Under the pieces are notes generated by a model. The model was not told where the DNA came from. It searched no databases and saw only the letters and a program-made list of their open reading frames with translations. A stretch of DNA of 64,000 nucleotides from Fibrobacterota bacterium. GTDB lineage: Bacteria; Fibrobacterota; Fibrobacteria; UBA11236. Within the stretch, counting starts at the first letter, position 1. Every line of letters starts with the position of its first letter. The position numbers and the translations under genes are program-made. Positions 28,301 through 37,545 of the stretch are shown piece after piece. The stretch covers positions 1 through 64,000 of the forward strand of contig JAEKLQ010000023.1 of NCBI GenBank assembly GCA_019509785.1. The letters are read 5' to 3'.

Positions 28301-30259
28301 TCATGGACCTCGGCGCGCGGCGGCGCGGGCCGGTGGCAACAGGTCCGGGGCGCCCGGCAGGATCAAGCGCGCGGCGGCGGGGCTTCCGTCGGGGAGCGCC
28401 CGTTCCAGCAGGCCCCGTGGCCCCGCGGAGTAGGCGCGGGCTTTGCCGGCGAGGGCGAGGCGGAGGAACGGCGCCTGCCCGGTCCGGCCTTTCCAAATGA
28501 TTTTTCCATCCAGCGCGCAAGTAATGCCCGCGCTATCGGTCCCGCATTGGTAGTTGCCGGCCCAGGCCCCCAAGGCGCGGGGGTTGGATACGCCGTGGAT
28601 GCGTTCTTCGCGTACGCGTTGGCCCGGAAGCGCGCCGCAGAGCACGTTCGCGCGGGCTTCGTTGCCGTACATGTCGCCTTCCGCGATGTAATCCCGCTTC
28701 GCGTAGAGCTGTATGTCCCGGTTGTGGAAAAGGATGTTGCCCGTAACCTTATGGTTACGGGTATTGTGGAGGAAGATCCCGATGTCCGCGTTGGCTACCA
28801 CGTTGCCGGATACCTCCATCCCCCAGGTGCCATCGTCAAGGTAAATGCCAATGGCGCTGGTGGAGGCATCGCCCGTACCCTCGGCATTGCCCAAGGTATT
28901 CAGGACCGAGTTTCCCCGGATAACGGAGCCGGTGGATCCCGGTTTGGCGTAATCGCCGGCCCAAGTGTAAATGCCTCCCGCGTCGTCGAGGAGCAAGCAG
29001 GAGGAATCCACCAGGTTGGATTCGATACGCGCGTAGCGGCCCTCGAAGCGGATGCCGCACTGGGCGGATGCGATGAAGAGGTTCCCCTCCGCCTCCACGC
29101 TGTCGCCGTAGAATTCCAACGCGTTCCCGCGGCAGCATTTTCCGCCGAAGCCGGCCCTTCCCAGCCGATCGGGGACCCCGGTGCCGTGCACCAGGTTCTT
29201 CCGGAAGCGGGAGCGTTTTCCATCGAGCCGGATGCCGGATCCGACGGCCCCCTCCACCGTGTCCCGCTCCAGGAGGAAACCCGAGCCCGATAGCCCGATC
29301 CCCTCGCCCCCGGGATAAAGGATGGCGCAATTACGAATCGTGATCCCTGTCGCGGAATCTATTTGGATACCGGGGCCCGCCGGGCCGAAGAACCGGAGGC
29401 CCTCGATGCGGATTCCCGCGGTCCCCATCCCTTCGAATCCGGTCGTACGCGTCGAAGCCTCGAAAACGTGGCCCGTCGCGCTGTCCCCGGGGGGAATGAA
29501 AAGGTAGAGGGTGCCGGAGGCCGGATCGGGGGCCCATTCCCATGCGGTATCCAAGGCGGCCGGGCAGCCGTTCAGGAAGAAGCCCTGGCCCGCGCGCAAA
29601 GGATAATTGGCCGGACGATCGGGACGATAGATGCCGGAATCCGCATAGCCTGCCAAGGCGCGCGCATCGAGGGAGAAGCGTTGGCTGCGGAGATGGAGCG
29701 CAGCGCCTTCCCAGCGGGAACCTGGCAGAGCGGGGGCCGGGAGGGGCGGGGCCCGGAAAGCCGAGTCGCCCAAGGGCGCGGCGATGGGGAGGTATCCGCG
29801 GTTCGGGTAGCGCGCGATAGGGAGCGGCTTCCCGTCGCGGAAGAGCTGCGTTACGGGACCGGGCGCGGGCGCGGCGAAGATGCGGCCGTGGACCTGGGCC
29901 CAGCCTTCCACCAGGGCGGTTCCGCTTACGACGGGCGAAGCGCCCCGGCCGTAGGCCCCGTATACGATAGGATGCCGCTCCGTTCCCGGCCGCGCGGCCC
30001 GCAGGACGCTCCGGAAGGTATCCCCGCGCCTCAGCAGCACGCTGTCGCCTGGCAAAAGCCCGGCGGAATCGAGCCGGGCCAGGCTGCGCCATGGCGAGTC
30101 GGCCCGGGCGGCCTGCATTTCCGAACGGGAATCATCGCCGTCGCCGGCGAGATGGTAGGCGACGGGCCCGCGCGCGACGGCGGCTCCGGACAGGATCAAT
30201 GCGGCGGCTGCGCCGACCCGCGCCATCGCCAGGGATCGGCAGGCCGGCTCGCGCCTCAC
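28301..30259 (-). CDS. secreted right-handed parallel beta-helix protein
   Basis: A 652-residue protein with an N-terminal signal peptide (MARVGAAAALILSGAAVARG after a short basic lead). Residues about 300-530 show short repeating strands of the parallel beta-helix (PbH1) type: GIRIEGLRFFG, GITIRNCAILYPGGEGIGLSG, SGIRLDG, GIRFEGRYARIESNLV, IGIFLHNTRNHKVTGNIL. These are found in polysaccharide lyases, hydrolases and epimerases such as alginate epimerases. Catalytic residues cannot be assigned. The start is a GTG (30259) that overlaps the stop of the ligase gene as GTGA; longer upstream frames lie inside that gene. It probably acts in the periplasm or outside on the polymer made by this locus. 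Confidence 0.75.
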   Translation of the reverse strand: MRREPACRSLAMARVGAAAALILSGAAVARGPVAYHLAGDGDDSRSEMQAARADSPWRSLARLDSAGLLPGDSVLLRRGDTFRSVLRAARPGTERHPIVYGAYGRGASPVVSGTALVEGWAQVHGRIFAAPAPGPVTQLFRDGKPLPIARYPNRGYLPIAAPLGDSAFRAPPLPAPALPGSRWEGAALHLRSQRFSLDARALAGYADSGIYRPDRPANYPLRAGQGFFLNGCPAALDTAWEWAPDPASGTLYLFIPPGDSATGHVFEASTRTTGFEGMGTAGIRIEGLRFFGPAGPGIQIDSATGITIRNCAILYPGGEGIGLSGSGFLLERDTVEGAVGSGIRLDGKRSRFRKNLVHGTGVPDRLGRAGFGGKCCRGNALEFYGDSVEAEGNLFIASAQCGIRFEGRYARIESNLVDSSCLLLDDAGGIYTWAGDYAKPGSTGSVIRGNSVLNTLGNAEGTGDASTSAIGIYLDDGTWGMEVSGNVVANADIGIFLHNTRNHKVTGNILFHNRDIQLYAKRDYIAEGDMYGNEARANVLCGALPGQRVREERIHGVSNPRALGAWAGNYQCGTDSAGITCALDGKIIWKGRTGQAPFLRLALAGKARAYSAGPRGLLERALPDGSPAAARLILPGAPDLLPPARAAARRGP

Positions 30260-31620
30260 GCCGCGCCTATCCGGCTTGGCGGCGACTGCCGTTCCCGATA
30301 CTGCAGCCATCCGAATAGCAACGCGGGTAGGATGACGGATTCGTAGGTGGGGAAGGAGCGGTGGGCGAAGCCTACCAGGAAGTGCATCAGGAACCACAGT
30401 ACGATAAGGGCGGAGGCGCATTTGCGCCACGGATCGGTCTCGGCGCGGAAGCCGCGCAGGGCCGCGCCCGCGGCCATCAGGATGGCGGCCAGGTAGATCA
30501 GGAAGCCGAAGCCGCCGGTCTCGTACAGCAAGCGGAAGTATTCATGCTCGATGGTGGGGTGGCCGTCTTCGAGCAGGATTTTTCCCATCAACTGGTGCAG
30601 GAAATCCGAAGTACCCAGGCCATGCCCGAAAAGGGTGAAATTATCGATGACGCTGTAATGGAATTCTTGGAAGTGGATGAGGAGCCCTTGGTCCTTCCCC
30701 GAGATCGCGCCCCCGAGCCGCGCGGCGATGCCTTCGAAAGGGCCCGTCCCGTCTTTCTGGAACGCGAAGGCGGCGGCGAAGACGGCTCCGGCGAGGCCCA
30801 GCCAGGCCAGGGTGGAGATCTTGATGCGCTTGCCGAAAACCAGGTATATCAGGGAGCAAAGCACGCACGACGCGAGGGAGGAAAGCGATTGGGTGAGGAA
30901 AAGCGCGGCGATGGCGGTTAATAGGCCTATGACGTAGCGCGGTTTGCGGTATTCCAGGAGGAAGATCAGGTTGGCCAGGGCCAGTACTCCGCACAGATAA
31001 CTGAAGGCGATGAATTCCAACACCCAGGAAACGCACCGGTAGTCGCTTTCCTCGAAGCCGTAGCCTCGGTGGAAGATGCTCGATGAGTTCTCCAGCAGGT
31101 AGGCGTTCTGGGAGGTCGCCAGGAGGTACAGCTCTATATATTCGTGGAAGAACTTCTCCGCGATGGCGGTGGCGGTGAGTACGATGCCGAAGATCAGGGC
31201 GAGGGAAAACAACCTTCGGAAGTCCACGCCCTTGGAGGCGGCGAAGCGCCCGGCGAAATAGGCCATGATCCAGGCGAACTCGGAAATCAGATTATAGACT
31301 ATACCGTATGCCATCTGGCCGTCCAGGCCATAGCGGAGATCCCAGAGCGAAGCCGCGACTCCCGCCCCGACCCAGGCCAGCATGGCCCTTTCGTAACCCC
31401 GTAAGCGGCCGGGCAGAAGCAGGCCGCGCCAAGACAGAATGATCAGGATGATGAACCCGATTAGGCGCACCTTGAAATTGATGAGGATAGTGATCCCGTT
31501 CTGGAAGAAGCTCAGGAAGATGAGCAGCCCGAGAGCCCATTGGAGGTACCGTTCCCGTCCAGCGACCGCGGTCGTTGCCAGGGGCCGGGTGGCGTCCGCG
31601 GAAGGCGCCAGCGCGGTCAT
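30256..31620 (-). CDS. O-antigen ligase/polymerase family membrane protein
   Basis: A 454-residue protein with about ten to twelve hydrophobic segments. The Wzy_C-type core has FTLFGHGLGTSDF and, after a short gap, HPTIEHEYFRLLYETGGFGFLIYL, the large periplasmic loop and following helix of O-antigen ligases and polymerases. It most likely polymerises the lipid-linked repeats (Wzy) or joins the chain to an acceptor (WaaL); sequence alone does not decide. The ATG at 31620 overlaps the stop of the GT4 gene (ATGA), and its own stop overlaps the beta-helix GTG. The longer open frame to 32622 is a shadow of that GT4 gene. Confidence 0.88.
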   Translation of the reverse strand: MTALAPSADATRPLATTAVAGRERYLQWALGLLIFLSFFQNGITILINFKVRLIGFIILIILSWRGLLLPGRLRGYERAMLAWVGAGVAASLWDLRYGLDGQMAYGIVYNLISEFAWIMAYFAGRFAASKGVDFRRLFSLALIFGIVLTATAIAEKFFHEYIELYLLATSQNAYLLENSSSIFHRGYGFEESDYRCVSWVLEFIAFSYLCGVLALANLIFLLEYRKPRYVIGLLTAIAALFLTQSLSSLASCVLCSLIYLVFGKRIKISTLAWLGLAGAVFAAAFAFQKDGTGPFEGIAARLGGAISGKDQGLLIHFQEFHYSVIDNFTLFGHGLGTSDFLHQLMGKILLEDGHPTIEHEYFRLLYETGGFGFLIYLAAILMAAGAALRGFRAETDPWRKCASALIVLWFLMHFLVGFAHRSFPTYESVILPALLFGWLQYRERQSPPSRIGAA

Positions 31621-32729
31621 GCGAACAAGGCCAGGTAGGCGTCTTCCTGGCGTTCCCATAGGTAAGGGCACTGTTGACCGGGGCCGGCGGCGGGGCCCGT
31701 GCCCGGTTCGGGAAGGGCGCGCACCGCGGCGGCGATGCCTTCCGGGGTGGTTTCCGATAAGCACGCGCCCAGGCGGTTCTTGGCCACCACCTCGAGCAAA
31801 CCGGGATGGTCGTTGGTGATGACCGGCTTCCCGCAATAGATGAACTCGTACAGCTTGTTTGAAGCGCACCAATAGTTGTTGAGGCTGGAGTTGCGGTAGA
31901 ACACAAGGCCGATGTCGCCGGCCGCGATATGGTCGAGCATCTCGGCGTTGGGGATAGGCGGGTGGAAGTGAACCCTGCCGCCGAGACCCAACTGGGCGGT
32001 CACGGCTTCCAAGTCCTTTTCGTAGCCTTTGAAGGCGGGGCCTAGCAGGACGAGCGCATAGCGATCGTCCAGCAGGGCCATGGCGCGGATCATGCTCTCG
32101 ATTTCCCGGCCCGGGCCGAGCACGCCCGTGTAAAGCAGGATGCGCGTACCGCGCGGGATCGCGAAACGCTCCCGCAGGCGATCGCGTCCCGAAAAGGGAT
32201 AGCGCCCGGAAGGGAAGTTCTCGACGAGGGCGATGCCGTCCTCCTTGAGTCCGTGCTTCTTCGCGAAGTAGGCGCGTCGATGGCGCTCGGGTTGTATGAA
32301 AGCATGGCAACGGGGCACGGTCAATCGCTCGATAAGGGACCAGGCCGCCTTGCGGGCCCCGTCCTGGGATTCGGGGAAAAGCTCGTGGGCATCGAACACG
32401 ATGCGCGCGTGGCGGGAGTAGAGGGCCCCGGCGATAAGGGTGTTGAGATCGTTGCATTGCACGATGTCGGGCTTGATATCGCGCAGACGGGCCAGGGCCC
32501 AGAAGTTGAACTGCAATTGGCGCAGGAAGTTCCGGGCCGCGCTTTTGACCAGGAGGTGGGGATATTCCACCAGGTCGATACCCAGGCGCTCGCGATCGAC
32601 CTTGGTGCCGGTATGACCCCATTGGATCAGGACCACCCGGTGGCCGGCCGCCTTAAGGGTGGCGATTTCTTTCTGGACCCGCCCGTCGGTGTTGATGTTC
32701 CCGATGAGCAGCATGGCGACGGTCTTCAC
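31617..32729 (-). CDS. glycosyltransferase family 4
   Basis: A 370-residue GT-B enzyme. The N-terminal strand VAMLLIGNINTDGRVQKEIATL and the central VQCNDLNTL and FDAHELFPES are typical of capsular GT4 enzymes. The donor domain begins near RILLYTGVLGPGREIESMI and ends with the EX7E-like CASNKLYEFIYCGKPVI. It begins three bases after the Wzz stop and overlaps the ligase start by four bases. It adds a sugar to the lipid-linked repeat in the cytoplasm; sugar unknown. Confidence 0.9.
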   Translation of the reverse strand: MKTVAMLLIGNINTDGRVQKEIATLKAAGHRVVLIQWGHTGTKVDRERLGIDLVEYPHLLVKSAARNFLRQLQFNFWALARLRDIKPDIVQCNDLNTLIAGALYSRHARIVFDAHELFPESQDGARKAAWSLIERLTVPRCHAFIQPERHRRAYFAKKHGLKEDGIALVENFPSGRYPFSGRDRLRERFAIPRGTRILLYTGVLGPGREIESMIRAMALLDDRYALVLLGPAFKGYEKDLEAVTAQLGLGGRVHFHPPIPNAEMLDHIAAGDIGLVFYRNSSLNNYWCASNKLYEFIYCGKPVITNDHPGLLEVVAKNRLGACLSETTPEGIAAAVRALPEPGTGPAAGPGQQCPYLWERQEDAYLALFA

Positions 32730-32732
32730 GGA

Positions 32733-33698
32733 TCAGGCCTGCGGCCGCGCGATGTCCCCGTACAAGGCGGCGAGCGCGCGGCGTTTCTCCAGGGCTATCG
32801 CCAGGGCGGCGCCGGCCAGCAGGCCGACGAAGACGAAGAAAGTGACGATCTTGCGCTTCATGGGGGCGGTCTTGAATATGGGTACCTCGGGCGCATCGAG
32901 GACATCCACCGCGGGCATGTCCTTGTGCTCGTCGAGCTTGGCCATCTCGTATTCCTTGCGCAAGGTGAGGAATAGCTCCTCGTTGATGTGCATATCGCGC
33001 TGGTAGCGGGCCTGCTGCAGGAAGATATCGGGCGAATTGGTGGACAATAGGTTGCGTTCCTTGAAGGTGCGGAGGTGATCCTCGCTCTCCTTGAGGCTCT
33101 CCCCGGCCTCGTTCACGCGGTTCTCCAGGAACTCCCGGTAGCTGGATTTCTTGGACGAGACCAGCCTGCGGTAATAGGCATTAAGGTCGGCGATGAGGGT
33201 ATCGGCCAGGTCCTTACAGAGTTGCGGTTCCGGGGTCGTGACCTCGATGTAGAGCACGCCGGAATGCTTGTCGGTGGAGAAATCGATCTTCTTCTTGAGC
33301 GACTCGATCAGGTAGTAATCCTTCAGCGCCTGGGTTTCGCCCTTGATGCGGTAGATCTCCATCAGATTGGCCGGGCGCCCCAGGCGGGCGGAATAGTAAG
33401 GCTTGGCGGCGATCACCTTAAGGAAGGTATTCGTCTTCACGATGTCGGCCAGGATATCGATGGGATCCTTGGCCTGGGCCCCGCCCAATCCCAGCTTCTC
33501 GCCCAGGTTGAGGAGGTTGCCGATGCCCTGGGGGGCGGCCTGCTTGGCCGGATACAGGGTGGCGGTAGTGGTATAGCTCACGGGCAGGAAGAGGGAGGCC
33601 ACCCCCGAGATGACGCCCGCCGCCGCCGCGATCCCGAGGATGAGGAGCTTACGCCGGTAGAGGATGCGGAGGTAGGGGAGCAAGCCTTCTTCATTCAT
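32733..33698 (-). CDS. Wzz/Wzc-type chain length determinant, without kinase domain
   Basis: A 321-residue inner-membrane protein of the Wzz family that sets polymer length. The first membrane helix is at about residues 18-40 and the second near the C-terminus (VTFFVFVGLLAGAALAIAL, about 283-301). The periplasmic part between them is mostly helical and contains a coiled-coil-like stretch (NRVNEAGESLKESEDHLRTFKE). There is no C-terminal tyrosine kinase, so it is Wzz-like rather than Wzc-like. I start at the ATG 33698, which overlaps the heparinase stop (ATGA); another ATG nine bases upstream is possible. It works with the ligase/polymerase two genes downstream. Confidence 0.88.
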   Translation of the reverse strand: MNEEGLLPYLRILYRRKLLILGIAAAAGVISGVASLFLPVSYTTTATLYPAKQAAPQGIGNLLNLGEKLGLGGAQAKDPIDILADIVKTNTFLKVIAAKPYYSARLGRPANLMEIYRIKGETQALKDYYLIESLKKKIDFSTDKHSGVLYIEVTTPEPQLCKDLADTLIADLNAYYRRLVSSKKSSYREFLENRVNEAGESLKESEDHLRTFKERNLLSTNSPDIFLQQARYQRDMHINEELFLTLRKEYEMAKLDEHKDMPAVDVLDAPEVPIFKTAPMKRKIVTFFVFVGLLAGAALAIALEKRRALAALYGDIARPQA

Positions 33699-35881
33699 GG
33701 GAGCCATTCAATATACCATTTCACGGGGGATTCCCCGGCGGGCGCGAGCACGGCGACCTGCGCCGGGGCTTTCTCGCCGTAGGCGGGCGAAGTCTCGGAC
33801 GCGGCGAGCGACCACGGTCCCGGGTCCGCGCGCACCGCGATGCGGACGCCGCCGCTTTCCGCGTCCACTCCGCTCCCGTCGGCGCGCAGCGTAAGGCTTA
33901 CTCCCGGACGGAAATGGAAACGGACTTCACGGCCGGGCAGAGCGCAGACGTCCGTCCCATCGAGCCGGCCTTCACCGAGGCTAAGGGTCCGCTCATGGGG
34001 CGTACCGAACCCCGCGTGCCGGCCCGCGACGCGATCGGGCTCGAGGAAGAGAAGCGCAGCGCGGCTGCGGTTAATCAGCATGAACAATCCCGGTCGCGTA
34101 TTCTCCCACGGATCCTGCTCGCGACCGGCCACCGCCAGGGTACTATGCCAGGCGGTCGAGCGGAAGCGGTTGCGAGCGTCCCAATCGGCGGTGTACAGGT
34201 AGCTGCCGCGGTCTTCCAGGAACACCCTTCCGCCCACCGCCAACTCGAAGGAGAGCTGGTCGTTGTGGGCGTGACCTCCCGAGCCTAGCTGTCCGATCGG
34301 GCCGCAGCGGAAGCACAGCCAGGCGGGACCCCGGCGCAGGACGTACAACCCGAAATCGGGATAGGCCCGGGGAGAAAGGGCGGTAGCATTCGATCCCGTA
34401 AGCGGATGGCCGCGGTAGGAAGGAAAGCGTCGCCCGCCCAAAATGCCGCCCACCAAGGCGGTCTCGCTCGCCGCCCGGCCGGCGTAGGCGGCGAAATCGG
34501 CGCGGCCGAAGAATCCGTCGATGGCCGCCACCAGATGGCGGTGATCGAGGAAATCCTCGCTCCCCCCCGCCGGATCAGGCTGCGGGTACAATTTCAGGAA
34601 CCGGCCCGAATCGTTGTCGCCGATTTGCGGGACGCGGCCGTCGGGCCGGGTGATATCGAGGGTGAATTCGGCGGCCCGCTCCAGACGCTCGAAGTACCAG
34701 GGCGGGAAGGGTTGCCGCGAGGAACCGGCCCAGGGGTAACCGGGAAGTTCCCTGTAGGCGAAGAATCCGGGATGATGCCTGCGATGGGCGGCGGGAGCGG
34801 CCAGCGCGGCCTCGCGGCGCCCATCGGGGAGGGCCAAGAAGGCGGCGGTGGCGTAGGCCAGCATTTCCGCCGAAAGGCGATGATAGCACGTCGAGGCCTC
34901 GAAGTTGGCCCCGTCGGGCAGGAACTGGATGCGGGCCTCGGCGATCAGCTCGCGCACCGCGAAGCCGAGCCAGGCATCGCTCTCGATGGCCGGCGGGAGA
35001 TGGCAGGCCGCCACGCACAGACCCGCGATATCGGCCAGGTAATGGTTGCCGCGCAGGCCCGGGCCCCACTCCAGGTTGCGCACGATGTGCCGCGCATGCT
35101 CGTACGTCCCGCGGGCGAAGGCGTCTTCGAAAAGGGAATCGAACACCGCTCCTTGGGCGCGGAACAGCTCCCAGGCGAAAAGCCAATTGGCGATGCGGAT
35201 GCCCACGTCCATGGTGCAGCCCCAGGCGGCGCCGAATCCGGGAGGGCAGGCGGATAGGAAATCCAGGATCTGGTCGCGGAATTCCCGCGCATAGTCCTCC
35301 GAGGCGGAAAAGCCTTCCTTTCCCGCGCGCGCCTCGCCGCTGGCCCAGGCCAGCGCGGCCAGATGCTGCATGCGCGACAATTCCCACGGTACCTTGATGT
35401 CGGCCCCGGGGGTGGATCCATAATTGAGATCGGCATGCCAACCATCGGCCGGCCAGCGATGGCCCGACTTGAAATCGGCATGCCAATCGATGGGCCGGTA
35501 TCCCGTGGAAATCAAGGCGCGCAGGCGGGCGGACTCGGCGCGGTTGGGCGGGGATACCTGGACCCCGGGCGGCGGAGGGCCTACCACCACGGGCCCCGAA
35601 CCGAGCAGGTCGAAGCGGTGCGCCGCAGCCGCAGCGGCCAGGCGGAGGACGGCTTCGGTATCGGGCCGCGCATCGGCGGGCACGGGGCCGCGTAGCAAGG
35701 GCTGCAATCCCGCCGACAGCCAGGCGGGCGGGACGGTCGCATAGGCCGGAGCGAGTCGGGCGCGGGTCCGGCGCCAAGCGGCGGTCAGGCGCTCTTCCGC
35801 CTTGTCGCGGGCGCGTCGAACCGCTTGGCGCGGGCCCAGCTCGCGCAGCTTACGCCAATACCGGCCGGGTTTCAGGCGCAT
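33695..35881 (-). CDS. heparinase II/III family protein
   Basis: A 728-residue protein of the heparinase II/III-like group. A helical toroid domain takes up residues about 120-450 (NYGSTPGADIKVPWELSRMQHL, GNHYLADIAGLCVA). The C-terminal beta-sandwich begins near GGHAHNDQLSFELAVGGRVFLEDRGSYLYT and RNRFRSTAWHSTL, the diagnostic block with the catalytic histidine. Related genes accompany AsnB-type and bi-domain oxidoreductase genes in exopolysaccharide clusters, where they are thought to trim or release uronate-containing polymer. No clear signal peptide: the N-terminus is basic. It overlaps the Wzz start by four bases. Confidence 0.88.
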   Translation of the reverse strand: MRLKPGRYWRKLRELGPRQAVRRARDKAEERLTAAWRRTRARLAPAYATVPPAWLSAGLQPLLRGPVPADARPDTEAVLRLAAAAAAHRFDLLGSGPVVVGPPPPGVQVSPPNRAESARLRALISTGYRPIDWHADFKSGHRWPADGWHADLNYGSTPGADIKVPWELSRMQHLAALAWASGEARAGKEGFSASEDYAREFRDQILDFLSACPPGFGAAWGCTMDVGIRIANWLFAWELFRAQGAVFDSLFEDAFARGTYEHARHIVRNLEWGPGLRGNHYLADIAGLCVAACHLPPAIESDAWLGFAVRELIAEARIQFLPDGANFEASTCYHRLSAEMLAYATAAFLALPDGRREAALAAPAAHRRHHPGFFAYRELPGYPWAGSSRQPFPPWYFERLERAAEFTLDITRPDGRVPQIGDNDSGRFLKLYPQPDPAGGSEDFLDHRHLVAAIDGFFGRADFAAYAGRAASETALVGGILGGRRFPSYRGHPLTGSNATALSPRAYPDFGLYVLRRGPAWLCFRCGPIGQLGSGGHAHNDQLSFELAVGGRVFLEDRGSYLYTADWDARNRFRSTAWHSTLAVAGREQDPWENTRPGLFMLINRSRAALLFLEPDRVAGRHAGFGTPHERTLSLGEGRLDGTDVCALPGREVRFHFRPGVSLTLRADGSGVDAESGGVRIAVRADPGPWSLAASETSPAYGEKAPAQVAVLAPAGESPVKWYIEWLP

Positions 35882-35939
35882 ACTCCCGCAACGGTCCGCC
35901 GCGCGGAGGCCTTACCGATGCTTCGCGGAAGGCAGCGCA

Positions 35940-37535
35940 TCATCCGCGCAGCTCCTTGAGCCTGTCTACGATCTTACGGGTATGCTCCGCCCAGGTGTAG
36001 CGCGCCACCACCTCTTCGCGCGCGGCCGCTCCCAGGCGAACGCGCAGTTCCGCGTCATCGGCCAAGGCCGCCACGCCCGCGGCCAAGGAATCGGGATCGC
36101 CCGGGCGCGTCATCCAGGCGGTCCGGCCATGCGAGAGGATCTCGCCGATCTGATCGAGATCGGAAGCCACGATGCCGCGGCCCATGGCCATGTATTCGAA
36201 GAGCTTGGTCGGGGAGCCGAAGAACGGGGTCCCGTCGGGATTGGGCACATGCGGGGAGACGAGGATATCGCAGGCCGCCAGGTGCGCGGGGCCTTCCTTC
36301 TGGGGTACCATGCCGGCGATCACCGCGGCATCGCCGGCGCCGTGGCGCGCCAACGCCTCGCGCACCGCCGGCATGCGCGACCCGTCGCCGATCAGAAGCA
36401 GGCGCAGCCGGTCGCGCAAGTCGGGCCGCGCCGTCAATAGGCGCCCGAACGCCTCGGCCAGCACGTCGGCGCCATGCCAGTCGCCGAAGGTGCCGATGAA
36501 GCCGGCGACGAGCTTGCCCTCCAGGCCGTGGCGGGCGCGCACCACGCTTCCGTCCACCCCGGGCGCATACGCGTCCTGGTTTACGCCGTTCGGATTGACC
36601 ATGATCTTGTCCGGCGGAACGCCTTGCGCGACCAGGGTATCCTTGAGGGGCCGGCTCACCACCACCACCAAATCGGCGGCTGCCAGATTCAGCTTTTCGA
36701 TCCGGTCGGAAAGCGATTCGTAGGCCAAGGGTTTCCCCCAATGGCGGCTGACCCACACTTCCGAGCCGTTGAATTCGAGGACCAGGGGGACGCGCAATCG
36801 CCGCTTCAAACAGATGCCCGTGAAATTGTTCAGGCTGTAACGCTGATAGATGAAAGCGGCGGCCGTGATGCGTGGCTCTGAGGCGAGCCGATCCATCAGG
36901 AGGTAGTTGAAGGCAAGCGAGGGAATCTCCCGGAAATCCTGGTAGCGATGATCCGGGCGGATCAGGATCTGCTCCAGATCGGCGCGCACGCCCGGGATTG
37001 CGTCGGAGGTCAGGAAAAGCGGTTTCGGGAAAAAACCGTCCAGGTTGTTCAGTACGCCGCAGATGTGGCCAACGGAGCCTCCTGAGACAATCCCGTCGGA
37101 TAGATCGGTACGGAGGTAGAGTGGCCGTAAAGAGGCGTTCAGAGGGAAACAGATCTGGGTTTCCGATTCCATCGCCTCCACTTCCGAGCGGATGCGGCGG
37201 AGCAGGCCGGGCCGTGCCGCCGCGTCCCGCAGGAACCCCGCCGCGAATCGCGTTATCAGCGGAAGGGTAACTTCGCGACGACGGCCTTTCGGGTCGGAGA
37301 ACCACGCGCGGCGGCGGGCAAGGGCCCGCAGGAGCAAGGCCGTAGAAAATGGCTTGGGCAGATAATCCGAACTGTACGTGTAAAGCTCGGCTTCTTTATG
37401 TCGCAGGAGCCGGAGGAGGATCCGGCCGGATCGGAGTTCCGAACGCAAGGTCTCGAACGGGACGATTTCCGCGTCCTCTGCATCCCTAGGCGAAAGCCCT
37501 TTGGCGACGATCAGCTTCTCGGAGTGACGGATCAG
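35940..37535 (-). CDS. glycosyltransferase family 4 with probable CTG start
   Basis: A 531-residue GT-B enzyme with an extra N-terminal domain of about 150 residues. The C-terminal half is standard GT4: LVLEFNGSEVWVSRHWG, VVVSRPLKDTLVAQG, GFIGTFGDWHGADVL, LLIGDGSRMPAVREAL and PTKLFEYMAMGRGIVASD. A TTG at 37448 would start the frame, but sensible protein (IRHSEKLIVAKGLSP) continues upstream to a CTG at 37535. AGGAGG sits five bases before it, right after the stop of the methyltransferase gene, and no ATG, GTG or TTG intervenes before 37448. The start is therefore most likely CTG. Donor sugar unknown. Confidence 0.85.
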   Translation of the reverse strand: MIRHSEKLIVAKGLSPRDAEDAEIVPFETLRSELRSGRILLRLLRHKEAELYTYSSDYLPKPFSTALLLRALARRRAWFSDPKGRRREVTLPLITRFAAGFLRDAAARPGLLRRIRSEVEAMESETQICFPLNASLRPLYLRTDLSDGIVSGGSVGHICGVLNNLDGFFPKPLFLTSDAIPGVRADLEQILIRPDHRYQDFREIPSLAFNYLLMDRLASEPRITAAAFIYQRYSLNNFTGICLKRRLRVPLVLEFNGSEVWVSRHWGKPLAYESLSDRIEKLNLAAADLVVVVSRPLKDTLVAQGVPPDKIMVNPNGVNQDAYAPGVDGSVVRARHGLEGKLVAGFIGTFGDWHGADVLAEAFGRLLTARPDLRDRLRLLLIGDGSRMPAVREALARHGAGDAAVIAGMVPQKEGPAHLAACDILVSPHVPNPDGTPFFGSPTKLFEYMAMGRGIVASDLDQIGEILSHGRTAWMTRPGDPDSLAAGVAALADDAELRVRLGAAAREEVVARYTWAEHTRKIVDRLKELRG

Positions 37536-37545
37536 ATTCGCCTCC

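Noticed and set aside
31621-32622. N-terminal extension of the O-antigen ligase frame
   Set aside because: These 334 residues are read in the wrong frame through the GT4 gene (31617-32729) and are arginine-rich; the ligase starts at the ATGA overlap.
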